Assembly (NCBI GenBank): GCA_028279865.1
Contig: JANQMV010000025.1
Coordinates: forward strand, 1-35,140
Source of the DNA: Candidatus Altimarinota bacterium
GTDB lineage: Bacteria; Patescibacteriota; Gracilibacteria; JANQMV01
DNA length: 35,140 nucleotides
Direction of reading: 5' to 3'
In this document: one piece after another, positions 26,068-33,008 of the stretch
How positions within the stretch are numbered: position 1 is the stretch's first letter
Layout: every line of letters starts with the position of its first letter
Notes under the pieces: model-generated
What the model was told of the DNA's origin: nothing
What the model saw: the letters and a program-made list of their open reading frames with translations, nothing else
Databases searched by the model: none
Program-made: the position numbers and the translations under genes

Positions 26068-26096
26068 ATTTTAAAGTATTAGATTTAAAGTGTAAA
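26068..26096 (-). promoter_or_regulatory. Promoter of the SAM riboswitch-ahcY transcript
   Basis: On the minus strand, TTTACA (26096-26091; five of six) and TAAAAT (26073-26068; five of six) are exactly 17 bp apart. Transcription would begin near 26061, one or two bases before the first base of P1 at 26059. The fit of start site and aptamer edge supports both calls. Confidence 0.75.
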
Positions 26097-26114
26097 GTAG
26101 AAAGTTTCATTATT

Positions 26115-26221
26115 CCTACCCTTTTAGGGGAGGTTCGGTGGGGTATTGCTGGTTAATTTGAAACAAAACGCTACTGGCTACTTAAGCATTTTACCCCTAT
26201 TTTTCTACCCTAAGAGGGGAG
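26115..26221. repeat. Paired inverted REP-like element 3 (copies E and F)
   Basis: Copy E (26115-26146) has the hairpin CCTACCC/GGGGAGG with one internal mismatch and a tail GGTGGGGTAT. Copy F (26191-26221) is inverted: TTACCCCTATTTTT, then CTACCCT/AGGGGAG. It lies between the fumarase alpha stop and the ahcY promoter, with its inner tails facing each other as in pairs 1 and 2. Confidence 0.7.
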
Positions 26222-26224
26222 AGT

Positions 26225-27067
26225 TTATATTATAATTTCCTTATGCCTAGCAGCGTGGCACTGAAGATTAATAGCTACAGGTAAGGAGGCAATGTGGCAT
26301 GGAAAACTTTCGATTAAAACACGTAAGCAGGTTTGTGTCCCTCCAAATCCTTGTGGTCCGATACCTAATTTATTGATTTCATTTTTTAAATCTTCTTCCA
26401 GATTGGCATAAAAAGGATCGGAATGTTTTTTGTCCAAATTTTTGAAGAGTGCTTTTTTGGCTAATAAGGCGGATTTTTCAAAGTTGCCACCAATGCCCAA
26501 TCCAACAATAATCGGAGGACATGGATTTGCTCCGGCAAGTTCAACAGTTTCTTTGACAAATTCTTTTATCCCTTTAATTCCTTGGGCAGGTTTAAGCATC
26601 TTAAGACGACTCATGTTCTCAGCTCCTCCGCCTTTTGGAGCAAGTTTAAGTGTTAATTTATTTCCAGGAATTTGCTTTATGTATACAATCGCAGGAGTGT
26701 TGTCTTGAGTGTTCTTTCTGTTTAAAGGGTCTTTAACAACCGATTTTCTTAAAAATCCTTCAGCGTAACCTTGTCTGATTCCTTCGTTAATTGCTCCTTC
26801 TATTGTTTGACCTTCAATAACTATATTTTGTCCTAATTCAGCAAAAACTACTGCCATTCCCGTGTCTTGGCAGATTGGTCTTTGTTCTGTTTTAGCAATT
26901 TGTGCGTTTTTCTCTAATTGATCTAAAACATTTTTTCCAGCTGGAGAGGTTTCATTTTTTTTAGCTTCTTTAATTGTATTTTTAACATCTTGAGGTAAAT
27001 CAAAATTAGCTTCCTGTGCAAGTTTTTTAATTGCTTGTGTGATTTGATCTGAGTGAATTGTACGCAC
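26225..27067 (-). CDS. Class I fumarate hydratase, alpha subunit
   Basis: A 280-residue protein matching the N-terminal, iron-sulfur half of two-subunit class I fumarase/tartrate dehydratase. Cys66 (RPICQDTG), Cys183 (GANPCPP) and Cys270 (LQCHAARH) have the spacing of the three 4Fe-4S ligands in the family. The segment APKGGGAENMS is also typical. It should hydrate fumarate to malate with a beta subunit, but no beta-subunit gene adjoins it: the next gene downstream is ahcY. L(+)-tartrate dehydratase is an alternative. Confidence 0.9.
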   Translation of the reverse strand: MRTIHSDQITQAIKKLAQEANFDLPQDVKNTIKEAKKNETSPAGKNVLDQLEKNAQIAKTEQRPICQDTGMAVVFAELGQNIVIEGQTIEGAINEGIRQGYAEGFLRKSVVKDPLNRKNTQDNTPAIVYIKQIPGNKLTLKLAPKGGGAENMSRLKMLKPAQGIKGIKEFVKETVELAGANPCPPIIVGLGIGGNFEKSALLAKKALFKNLDKKHSDPFYANLEEDLKNEINKLGIGPQGFGGTQTCLRVLIESFPCHIASLPVAINLQCHAARHKEIII

Positions 27068-27115
27068 GATAATTAATTACGAATTAAAAATGATGAATTG
27101 TGAATGTGTATTTTC

Positions 27116-27203
27116 ATCCTTGCGGAAGCGAGGATCTTTTGATCAAAGAGTAGATTCCGGATATTTTTCCTGCGGACATGCCTGCCCGAAAAATTCCAGA
27201 ATC
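27116..27203. repeat. Inverted repeats between DUF167 and fumarase genes
   Basis: An 8-bp stem with a GGAA loop (ATCCTTGC 27116-27123 with GCGAGGAT 27128-27135, one wobble pair) is followed by an interrupted inverted repeat: GATTC and ATTTTTC (27153-27169) with GAAAAAT and GAATC (27188-27203). The inner part is GC-richer. It looks like a nested palindromic dispersed repeat and is not coding. Confidence 0.5.
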
Positions 27204-27214
27204 ACAAAGTGGTT

Positions 27215-27484
27215 TTATTTCATTAACTTTACCAATTTTATTCGATCTTTTTGACCACTGATTATACTTACTTCGTTTGTTTGTAACTCTTTTTTTAAAA
27301 ATTTCTCTAAAACCTGATTTGCTTTTCCATCTGTCGGAGGTGCTTTTACAGCAATTTTCAATGTTTCATCGTTCATTAATTCTCTGAGCTCTGTTTTATT
27401 AGCTTTTGGAATGACTTTGATTTTGAGGTATGCAAATTGCTTGTCAGTTAATTCTTTTTTGATATTTTTAATGAAATTTTCCAA
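27215..27484 (-). CDS. DUF167/YggU family protein
   Basis: An 89-residue protein of the conserved YggU family. LKIKVIPKANKTEL, LKIAVKAPPTDGKANQVLEKF and VSIISGQKDRIKLV are the standard signatures in order. The family has no established biochemical role. It follows trmD on the same strand with a repeat-filled gap of 174 nt. Confidence 0.9.
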   Translation of the reverse strand: MENFIKNIKKELTDKQFAYLKIKVIPKANKTELRELMNDETLKIAVKAPPTDGKANQVLEKFLKKELQTNEVSIISGQKDRIKLVKLMK

Positions 27485-27573
27485 AATGCAAAAATAAAAC
27501 TACCTGAATGATATCAAAAAATTGATTTAATCTACAGATCTTATATATACTTTTGTCACCAATGGTATGCGCC

Positions 27574-27642
27574 ATTTCGACTGAATCCCGCAAAGCGGGA
27601 TTAATGGAGAAATCTTTAAGATCTCTCGATTTCCCTCGAAAT
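27574..27642. repeat. Nested palindromic dispersed-type repeat
   Basis: Outer arms ATTTCGA (27574-27580) and TCGAAAT (27636-27642) enclose a perfect hairpin AATCCCGC/GCGGGATT (27584-27591 with 27595-27602) and a second imperfect one. The order (TCGAAATGAC ... gagatct) resembles palindromic repeats scattered in many bacterial genomes. A 71-residue open frame across it is repeat-derived. Confidence 0.6.
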
Positions 27643-27658
27643 GACGCGAGCAGAAGGA

Positions 27659-28315
27659 CTAGCGTAAATTCTCTTTTCTCCACTTTTGAATTTCCGCATG
27701 GTGTCCATTGAGTAAAACTTTAGGAACTTGAATTCCTTTAAATTCTGCCGGACGAGTATAATGAGGGTACTCTTTTTTACGATCCAATTTTTTGGAAAAT
27801 GACTCTTCTTGGTGGGATTCATTTTTACCTAAAACACCTGAGATAAGTCGAGAAACTGTGTCAACAAAAACCATCGCAGGAATTTCACCTCCGGTTAAAA
27901 CATAATCTCCGATTGAAATTTCTTCATCTACAAATTTGTCAATTATGCGCTGATCGATTCCTTCATAGTGTCCACAGATTAGAACCACTTCATCAATTTT
28001 CTCTGCATATTCTTCTGCTTTTATTTGTGAAAATTTTTCACCACTAGGCGTTAAATAGATAATTCTAAACTTTCTACTTTTAACCTTGGATTTTATCTCT
28101 TCAATTGCATCAAAAAGAGGCTGACAGGTCATCACCATTCCGGCTCCACCACCGTAGGGCGTATCGTCTACACGTCTGTGTTTATCTTTGGAATAATCGC
28201 GAATATTGTAAAAATTGATATTGATTAATTTATTACTCTGGGCACGTTTAAGAATGCTTTCGTTAAAAACGGAAGCAAACATTTCGGGGAAGAGGGTGAG
28301 GATGTGAAAAACCAT
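27659..28315 (-). CDS. trmD: tRNA (guanine37-N1)-methyltransferase
   Basis: Methylates G37 next to the anticodon to prevent frameshifting. The 218-residue protein has FHILTLFPEMFASVFNES at the start, DDTPYGGGAGMVM, then the SPOUT-knot core ICGHYEGIDQR and ISIGDYVLTGGEIPAM. A short C-terminal helical domain follows. It uses SAM, made by metK downstream. The tRNA-His gene is 70 nt upstream. Confidence 0.97.
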   Translation of the reverse strand: MVFHILTLFPEMFASVFNESILKRAQSNKLININFYNIRDYSKDKHRRVDDTPYGGGAGMVMTCQPLFDAIEEIKSKVKSRKFRIIYLTPSGEKFSQIKAEEYAEKIDEVVLICGHYEGIDQRIIDKFVDEEISIGDYVLTGGEIPAMVFVDTVSRLISGVLGKNESHQEESFSKKLDRKKEYPHYTRPAEFKGIQVPKVLLNGHHAEIQKWRKENLR

Positions 28316-28385
28316 TTTTGTGTTCTAAAAAGATAAAAACTTCTGGTTTTTATTATACAGTTTTTTATTAAAAATCTCTATTTTA

Positions 28386-28463
28386 TGGGGTGACTGAGCG
28401 GGTTCGAACCGCCGACCTCCCGGGCCACAACCGGACGCTCTAACCAACTGAGCTACAGTCACC
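28386..28463 (-). tRNA. tRNA-His (anticodon GTG), with encoded G-1 and CCA
   Basis: On the minus strand the sequence folds as a cloverleaf. The acceptor is GTGACTG/CAGTCAC, with an extra G at 28463 facing the C73 discriminator, the hallmark of tRNA-His. The D-arm is GCTC/GAGC. The anticodon loop TTGTGGC has GTG at 28428-28426. The T-arm has GGCGG TTCGAAC CCGCT. CCA is encoded at the 3' end (28388-28386). Confidence 0.96.
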
Positions 28464-28590
28464 AGCATGTTTCTGGGCGCGGGTATTTTACAAAGATTGT
28501 TTGGATAAAGCAAATTGAAAATAAAACTTAATCTTACATTTTCCTACTGAAAAAATTTACACTGAATGATTGCCATTTGAGCGACAAGTT

Positions 28591-29415
28591 TTAACTTTGT
28601 GCAATTGATGCACTTATTTTTATTGCTCTTTTTGTTGCTTGAATGTCGTGAGCTCTGATGATATTTGCACCATTATATGTAGCAATTGAAGCAGAGGCGA
28701 GAGAGCCTGCTTCTCTATCGTGAATAGGCGAATCTAAAATTTGTCCGATGAATGATTTTCTGGAAGTTCCTACTAAAACCGGATAGCCAAGAGAGGTAAA
28801 CTGTTTTAAATTTTTTAGAATCTTGAGACTAGGTTCTGGTTCTCGGCTTACAAAAGCTCCCATGCCCGGATCAAGAATAATTTTATTTTCTGCAATTCCG
28901 TTTTGTTTTGCATAATCAACTCTTTTTTTTAAAAATGCTCGAATTTCTTCCACGACATTTTTGTATTGTTTTTTTTCTCCGGTCGTTCGAGCGGAGGAAT
29001 CCTTGGAATACATTAAAACGATGTAAACATCATTCTGAGCAATGATTTGTGCCAAACATTGATCACCTCTTAAGGCGGTTACGTCATTGATAATTTTTGC
29101 ACCATTCTGAATTGCAACTTTTGCAACTTCTGATTTATAAGTATCAACAGAAACAATAATTTTTTTATTTTTACAATATTCCAAGGCAGGTAAAATCCTT
29201 TTAATTTCTTCGTCTTTTGAAACTTTGACAGAATTTGGTGCGGATGATTCTCCTCCGATATCAAGAATATCTCCGCCTTCTGCAATAATTTGATTGATTC
29301 TTTTTTGCATATCTTCTTCTTCTACAAAATATCCTCCATCGGAAAAAGAATCCGGGGTCAGATTGAGAATGCCCATCAGGAGGGGGTGCTTGAAATTAAG
29401 GTGAAAATGAGGCAT
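28591..29415 (-). CDS. folP: Dihydropteroate synthase
   Basis: Joins p-aminobenzoate to the pterin pyrophosphate in folate synthesis. The 274-residue TIM-barrel protein carries ILNLTPDSFSDGG (residues 16-28) and DIGGESSAPNS, a variant of the usual DIGGESTRPG loop. Then VSVDTYK, NDVTALRGD, LDPGMGAF and GTSRKSFIG follow. The altered second signature (no Arg-Pro-Gly) is worth noting. Other folate genes are not in the window. Confidence 0.94.
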   Translation of the reverse strand: MPHFHLNFKHPLLMGILNLTPDSFSDGGYFVEEEDMQKRINQIIAEGGDILDIGGESSAPNSVKVSKDEEIKRILPALEYCKNKKIIVSVDTYKSEVAKVAIQNGAKIINDVTALRGDQCLAQIIAQNDVYIVLMYSKDSSARTTGEKKQYKNVVEEIRAFLKKRVDYAKQNGIAENKIILDPGMGAFVSREPEPSLKILKNLKQFTSLGYPVLVGTSRKSFIGQILDSPIHDREAGSLASASIATYNGANIIRAHDIQATKRAIKISASIAQS

Positions 29416-29445
29416 TGTTTTTAGAGAGGTAAATTTTTTTAGAGT

Positions 29446-29817
29446 TTATTCCTTTGCCATGAAATAAAATTCAATTAAAATCATAATCAAAACCAATAAC
29501 AAGCCATCCCACCAAGTCAAAACTCTTAATCTTTGAAAAACAAGACCGATACAAACAATCATAGAAAGTAAAACACCTTGACGTAAAGCGATGTTAATAT
29601 GTTGTGCGTAAACTTCGTGCTTGTTCAGCCAAACACGTAAATAGTAACCTAAAAGTGCAAAAGTCGCAGTCAGGGCAATAAATAAACTTGTATAAAAAAG
29701 AAGCAGGGCAGGGGCAGGTGAAACATAAGGAGAAAGTTTATTAATTACAACCCCCCAAGAAGCCCAGCCAAAAACAGCAGCGATCAGAATTCCGAAGAGA
29801 TAAAGAGAACGAGACAC
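29446..29817 (-). CDS. Small four-helix membrane protein, unknown
   Basis: A 123-residue protein with about four membrane segments (near residues 5-22, 35-58, 80-97 and 102-120) and a tryptophan-rich first turn (FGWASWGVV). No family motif is recognised. It lies between folP (30 nt) and the uracil-DNA glycosylase (71 nt), on the same strand. Confidence 0.65.
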   Translation of the reverse strand: MSRSLYLFGILIAAVFGWASWGVVINKLSPYVSPAPALLLFYTSLFIALTATFALLGYYLRVWLNKHEVYAQHINIALRQGVLLSMIVCIGLVFQRLRVLTWWDGLLLVLIMILIEFYFMAKE

Positions 29818-29888
29818 GGCGATTAAATTACAAAAATTTTAATATTTTGGATCCAAGGCGGTTAACCCTTTTTTCCTTTTTAGAAAGT

Positions 29889-30446
29889 TCATTTCTTGTT
29901 TTTCATTTTATCTATAAGTGTTTTGAGCACTTGAAAATCACGTAGATGAACTTCTCTCTGGCTTCCATTATAAAGTGCGGCAGCAGGGTGGTAAAGAGGA
30001 ACAATGCATAAATTGTTTTTAGTTTGTATTTTGCCATGCGCTTGTGAAATTTTTAGTTCAGGAAAAAATAAATTCATGGAAAACCTTCCCAATGTGGCAA
30101 TCACTTTTGGTTGAATGATTAAGATTTGTTTTTTTAAATAGGGTAAACAGGTTTTAATTTCTTCAGGTCGCGGATCACGATTGTCTGGAGGACGGCACTT
30201 CACAGTATTGGCGATGTAAACATCTTTGCGTTCAAGTCCGATACTTTGTAAAAGTTCATTGAGAAATTTTCCGGCAGCTCCTACAAAAGGCTTGCCTTGT
30301 TCATCTTCGGACTTGCCTGGGGCTTCTCCGATAAACATGATCTCAGCCTTTGAATTCCCGCTGCCGGGGACGGCTTGAGTACGGTCTTTGTGTAAAAAAC
30401 ATTTGTGACAGTTTGCGATTTTTGAATTTAACTCTTCAAGATGCAT
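29889..30446 (-). CDS. Uracil-DNA glycosylase, family 4
   Basis: An iron-sulfur uracil-DNA glycosylase that removes uracil from DNA. The 185-residue protein has the four expected cluster cysteines: C13 and C16 (CHKC), C84 (VKCRPP) and C100. The catalytic segment is GEAPGKSEDEQGKPFVG, and VPLYHPAAAL matches the C-terminal uracil-binding histidine loop. It starts 24 nt after pyrC. Confidence 0.94.
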   Translation of the reverse strand: MHLEELNSKIANCHKCFLHKDRTQAVPGSGNSKAEIMFIGEAPGKSEDEQGKPFVGAAGKFLNELLQSIGLERKDVYIANTVKCRPPDNRDPRPEEIKTCLPYLKKQILIIQPKVIATLGRFSMNLFFPELKISQAHGKIQTKNNLCIVPLYHPAAALYNGSQREVHLRDFQVLKTLIDKMKNKK

Positions 30447-30470
30447 GCTAAGTGAATAAAAGTTTTTAAT

Positions 30471-31784
30471 TTATCTCTGAATTTTAATTTCTTGACCGAG
30501 ACTTTGATTCACAATTTCTTCATTTACAAAGACAATTTTTCCGTTTACATAAGTTGCAATAACTTTGCCTGTTAATTCTTTTTTATCAAAAGGAGTCCAC
30601 TTGCATTTGGTGAAGAGTTTGTCATTGTTTATGGTGTGCTTTTGTTGCAAATCAACAATTGTAAAATCGGCGTCCTGACCTGCTTTAATTTCCCCTTTGT
30701 TTTGAATGCCAAAAAGTTTGGCAGGAAGAAAAGAGGTCCATTTTACAATTTCCGAAAGATTGATTTTGCCTTGATTAGCTAAGTCTAAAAGTAACGGTAG
30801 GGTGAGTTCTACCATGGGTACTCCGCTTGGCGCTTGCCAGTACTTTTCTTCTTTTTCTGTTTTCAAGTGTGGTGCATGGTCCGTCGCAATTGTTTGAATT
30901 AGTCCTTTTTTTAGTGCTTTTAACAGAGCTTGATTATCTTTTTTTGTGCGTAAGGGTGGGTTGATTTTGACAAAATTGCCATGCTTTTCATATGCTTCCT
31001 CGTTTAGCAAGAGATGGTGCATGCTTACTTCGGCTGTAACATTTTGCAAATTATATTCTGCGAATAAGCCAACAGCTTCTTTTGTAGAGACATGACAAAT
31101 ATGTACGCGAGTTTGAGGATTTTCTTTTGCTAATTCCAAGACTGATCTGATTGCTTCGATTTCTGCTTCACGGCTACGAATTTTCGAGTGCAGATTAAGG
31201 TCAGTGTTGTTTTTTAATTTTGTAGTATTGGCTTGAATTATATTTTCATCTTCAGCGTGAAAAGCAAGCAAATGATTGGTTTTTTGGAAAACTTTCTTTA
31301 AGTATTTTAAATTATTAACAAGCATGTTGCCTGTACTCGATCCAAAAAAAATCTTAATTCCTGCAATATTTTGACACTGGTTGATCTCTTCGAAATTATT
31401 ATCGGTTAAACCGGCAAAAAGATTATAATTTACATGTGACTTGGCTTGAGCGATTTCTTTTTTTTGTTTTAAGGCTTCGCTGGAAGTGCTAGGAGGATTG
31501 GTATTGGGCATTTCGAAAAAACTTGTAACACCTCCTGCGGCGGCTGCTTGACTTCCCGTGTCAAAATCTTCTTTTTCGGTTAATCCCGGATCTCTGAAGT
31601 GTACGTGTGTGTCGATTAAGCCGGGTAAAATGGTTAAATTTGTGCAATCAACTTCATTGTCATGATGTCCGGTATAAATTTTGCTGATTTCTTTAAATTT
31701 ATTATTTTCTACCACAAGATCACCGATGAACTTTTTTTGTGGAGAGACTATCTGAGCGGAACGGAAGACGGTTGTTGATTTCAT
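30471..31784 (-). CDS. pyrC: Dihydroorotase
   Basis: The third step of UMP synthesis, closing carbamoyl aspartate to dihydroorotate. The 437-residue amidohydrolase matches the larger type I form. Metal ligands are visible as DTHVHFRDPG (His60 and His62), HAEDENI, HICHVSTKEA and ATDHAPH. FFEMPNTNPPSTS is the substrate-binding segment. It is 57 nt downstream of pyrB. Confidence 0.95.
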   Translation of the reverse strand: MKSTTVFRSAQIVSPQKKFIGDLVVENNKFKEISKIYTGHHDNEVDCTNLTILPGLIDTHVHFRDPGLTEKEDFDTGSQAAAAGGVTSFFEMPNTNPPSTSSEALKQKKEIAQAKSHVNYNLFAGLTDNNFEEINQCQNIAGIKIFFGSSTGNMLVNNLKYLKKVFQKTNHLLAFHAEDENIIQANTTKLKNNTDLNLHSKIRSREAEIEAIRSVLELAKENPQTRVHICHVSTKEAVGLFAEYNLQNVTAEVSMHHLLLNEEAYEKHGNFVKINPPLRTKKDNQALLKALKKGLIQTIATDHAPHLKTEKEEKYWQAPSGVPMVELTLPLLLDLANQGKINLSEIVKWTSFLPAKLFGIQNKGEIKAGQDADFTIVDLQQKHTINNDKLFTKCKWTPFDKKELTGKVIATYVNGKIVFVNEEIVNQSLGQEIKIQR

Positions 31785-31841
31785 TGGCTTGTTTTAAATT
31801 AAGATGCTAACTACCTTTGATTTGCATTTACGTAAGACTTT

Positions 31842-32768
31842 TTACCCATTCATCACCAAATCCACAAGCGCCATGCGTACAGGTACGGAATTTTTAACTT
31901 GTCTGAAATAAGCGGCCTGAGGAAGTTGGTCAACTTCTGTTAAAATTCCTCCAACTCGGGGTAGGGGGTCCATGACGATTAAGTTTTTTTTGCCTGTTTT
32001 GACTAATTTAGTTGTGATTATGTAAGAATGCTTTAGTTTTTTGTACTGCTCCATGTCGTCAAAGCGTTCTTTTTGGATACGATTTACGTACATTACATCC
32101 AGATTTTTGATTTCAGTTTCAATTTGTCGAGCCTCTTTGAATGTGATTTTGTTTTCAGTCAAAAATTTTTTGATTTCATGGGGCATAGCGAGCTCTTTTG
32201 GTGAAATATAGACCAGCTTGGTTTTAAAATTTTTCAGTAAATAGGTCAGTGAGTGGATACAACGACTGTATTTTACATCTCCAACAAAACCGATGGTAAG
32301 CTCATCAATTTTGCCATGTTCCTTGTAAATTGTATAAAGGTCAATCAAGGACTGGCTCGGATGTTCTCCCGCACCGTCTCCTCCATTGATGAAAGGTTTT
32401 TGTGTTGCGTTGATTGCTTCTCCGGGTGCGCCGATTTGGGCGTGTCGCATAACAATGATATCGGCGTAATTTTCAATAACTTTGATTGTATCGTAAATCG
32501 TTTCGCCTTTTTTGATTGAGGTGCTGCCGCTACCGGCAACACTAATGATTTTACCGCCAAGCTTATGAAAAGCTGTCTCAAAGGAAAGGCGTGTTCGTGT
32601 TGAAGGTTCGTAAAAAAGAGCTGCCATGATTTTTCCTTGCATTATCTGTGACGATTTATTCTCCAAGAGAGCTTGCTCCATTTTTGCTGTTTTTTCGAGA
32701 AAAAGTTGGATGTTTTTTGGATTGAGTTGTTTGGTGGAGACAAGTTGTCTTGGAAAAGCAGAATTCAT
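31842..32768 (-). CDS. pyrB: Aspartate carbamoyltransferase, catalytic chain
   Basis: Joins carbamoyl phosphate and aspartate. The 308-residue protein carries the carbamoyl-phosphate motif STRTR (56-60), MRHAQIGAP, then the aspartate-side HPSQSLIDLY (136 onward), and PLPRVGGILTEVD near the C-terminus. No regulatory chain gene (pyrI) is nearby. It is the first gene of the minus-strand housekeeping run. Confidence 0.96.
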   Translation of the reverse strand: MNSAFPRQLVSTKQLNPKNIQLFLEKTAKMEQALLENKSSQIMQGKIMAALFYEPSTRTRLSFETAFHKLGGKIISVAGSGSTSIKKGETIYDTIKVIENYADIIVMRHAQIGAPGEAINATQKPFINGGDGAGEHPSQSLIDLYTIYKEHGKIDELTIGFVGDVKYSRCIHSLTYLLKNFKTKLVYISPKELAMPHEIKKFLTENKITFKEARQIETEIKNLDVMYVNRIQKERFDDMEQYKKLKHSYIITTKLVKTGKKNLIVMDPLPRVGGILTEVDQLPQAAYFRQVKNSVPVRMALVDLVMNG

Positions 32769-32803
32769 ACCAATGATTAAGATTAATAATTTAGACTGTA
32801 GCT

Positions 32804-32809
32804 ATTGTA
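32804..32809 (-). promoter_or_regulatory. Candidate -10 box for the pyrB operon
   Basis: TACAAT on the minus strand matches five of six consensus bases and lies about 35 nt before the pyrB ATG at 32768. No convincing -35 box is seen at the right distance, so this is tentative. Confidence 0.3.
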
Positions 32810-32850
32810 ACTGTTTTTGAATGATTAAAAAATATTGTTCTTAAAATAAC

Positions 32851-32880
32851 TTGACAAAGTGTTTTGAGAATGTAAAAATG
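32851..32880 (+). promoter_or_regulatory. Candidate upstream promoter for the 704-residue protein
   Basis: A perfect -35 TTGACA (32851-32856) has a TAAAAAT stretch about 16-17 bp downstream. The leader from here would contain the hairpin at 32921-32966 before the ATG at 33009. Confidence 0.35.
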
Positions 32881-32920
32881 CGTTACTAAAAAAGTGAAAT
32901 ATCTTTGTAAGCCTCTGCAC

Positions 32921-32969
32921 AAAAACAAAAAACAAAAAATAAAGACTGTATCTGTTTTTTGTTTTTTTT
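32921..32969 (+). terminator. A/U hairpin with U-tract, possible attenuator
   Basis: AAAAACAAAAAAC (32921-32933) is complementary to GTTTTTTGTTTTT (32954-32966), followed by three more T residues. The stem is nearly all A-U and the loop is 20 nt, so this is a weak terminator candidate. It lies between two possible promoters of the next gene. Confidence 0.35.
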
Positions 32970-32974
32970 GAATA

Positions 32975-32980
32975 TATAAT
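32975..32980 (+). promoter_or_regulatory. Consensus -10 box close to the start of the 704-residue gene
   Basis: A perfect TATAAT is 28 nt before the ATG at 33009; transcription from it would give a short, possibly nearly leaderless message. The -35 region is a T-rich run without a clear match. Confidence 0.45.
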
Positions 32981-33008
32981 TTAACTTAATTTTTTATTTT
33001 GAATATTT

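Noticed and set aside
27468-27683. A 71-residue open frame on the minus strand between trmD and DUF167
   Set aside because: It runs through the palindromic repeat and overlaps trmD; the peptide has no domain features.
28325-28513. A 62-residue open frame over the tRNA
   Set aside because: It is the tRNA-His gene read as protein.
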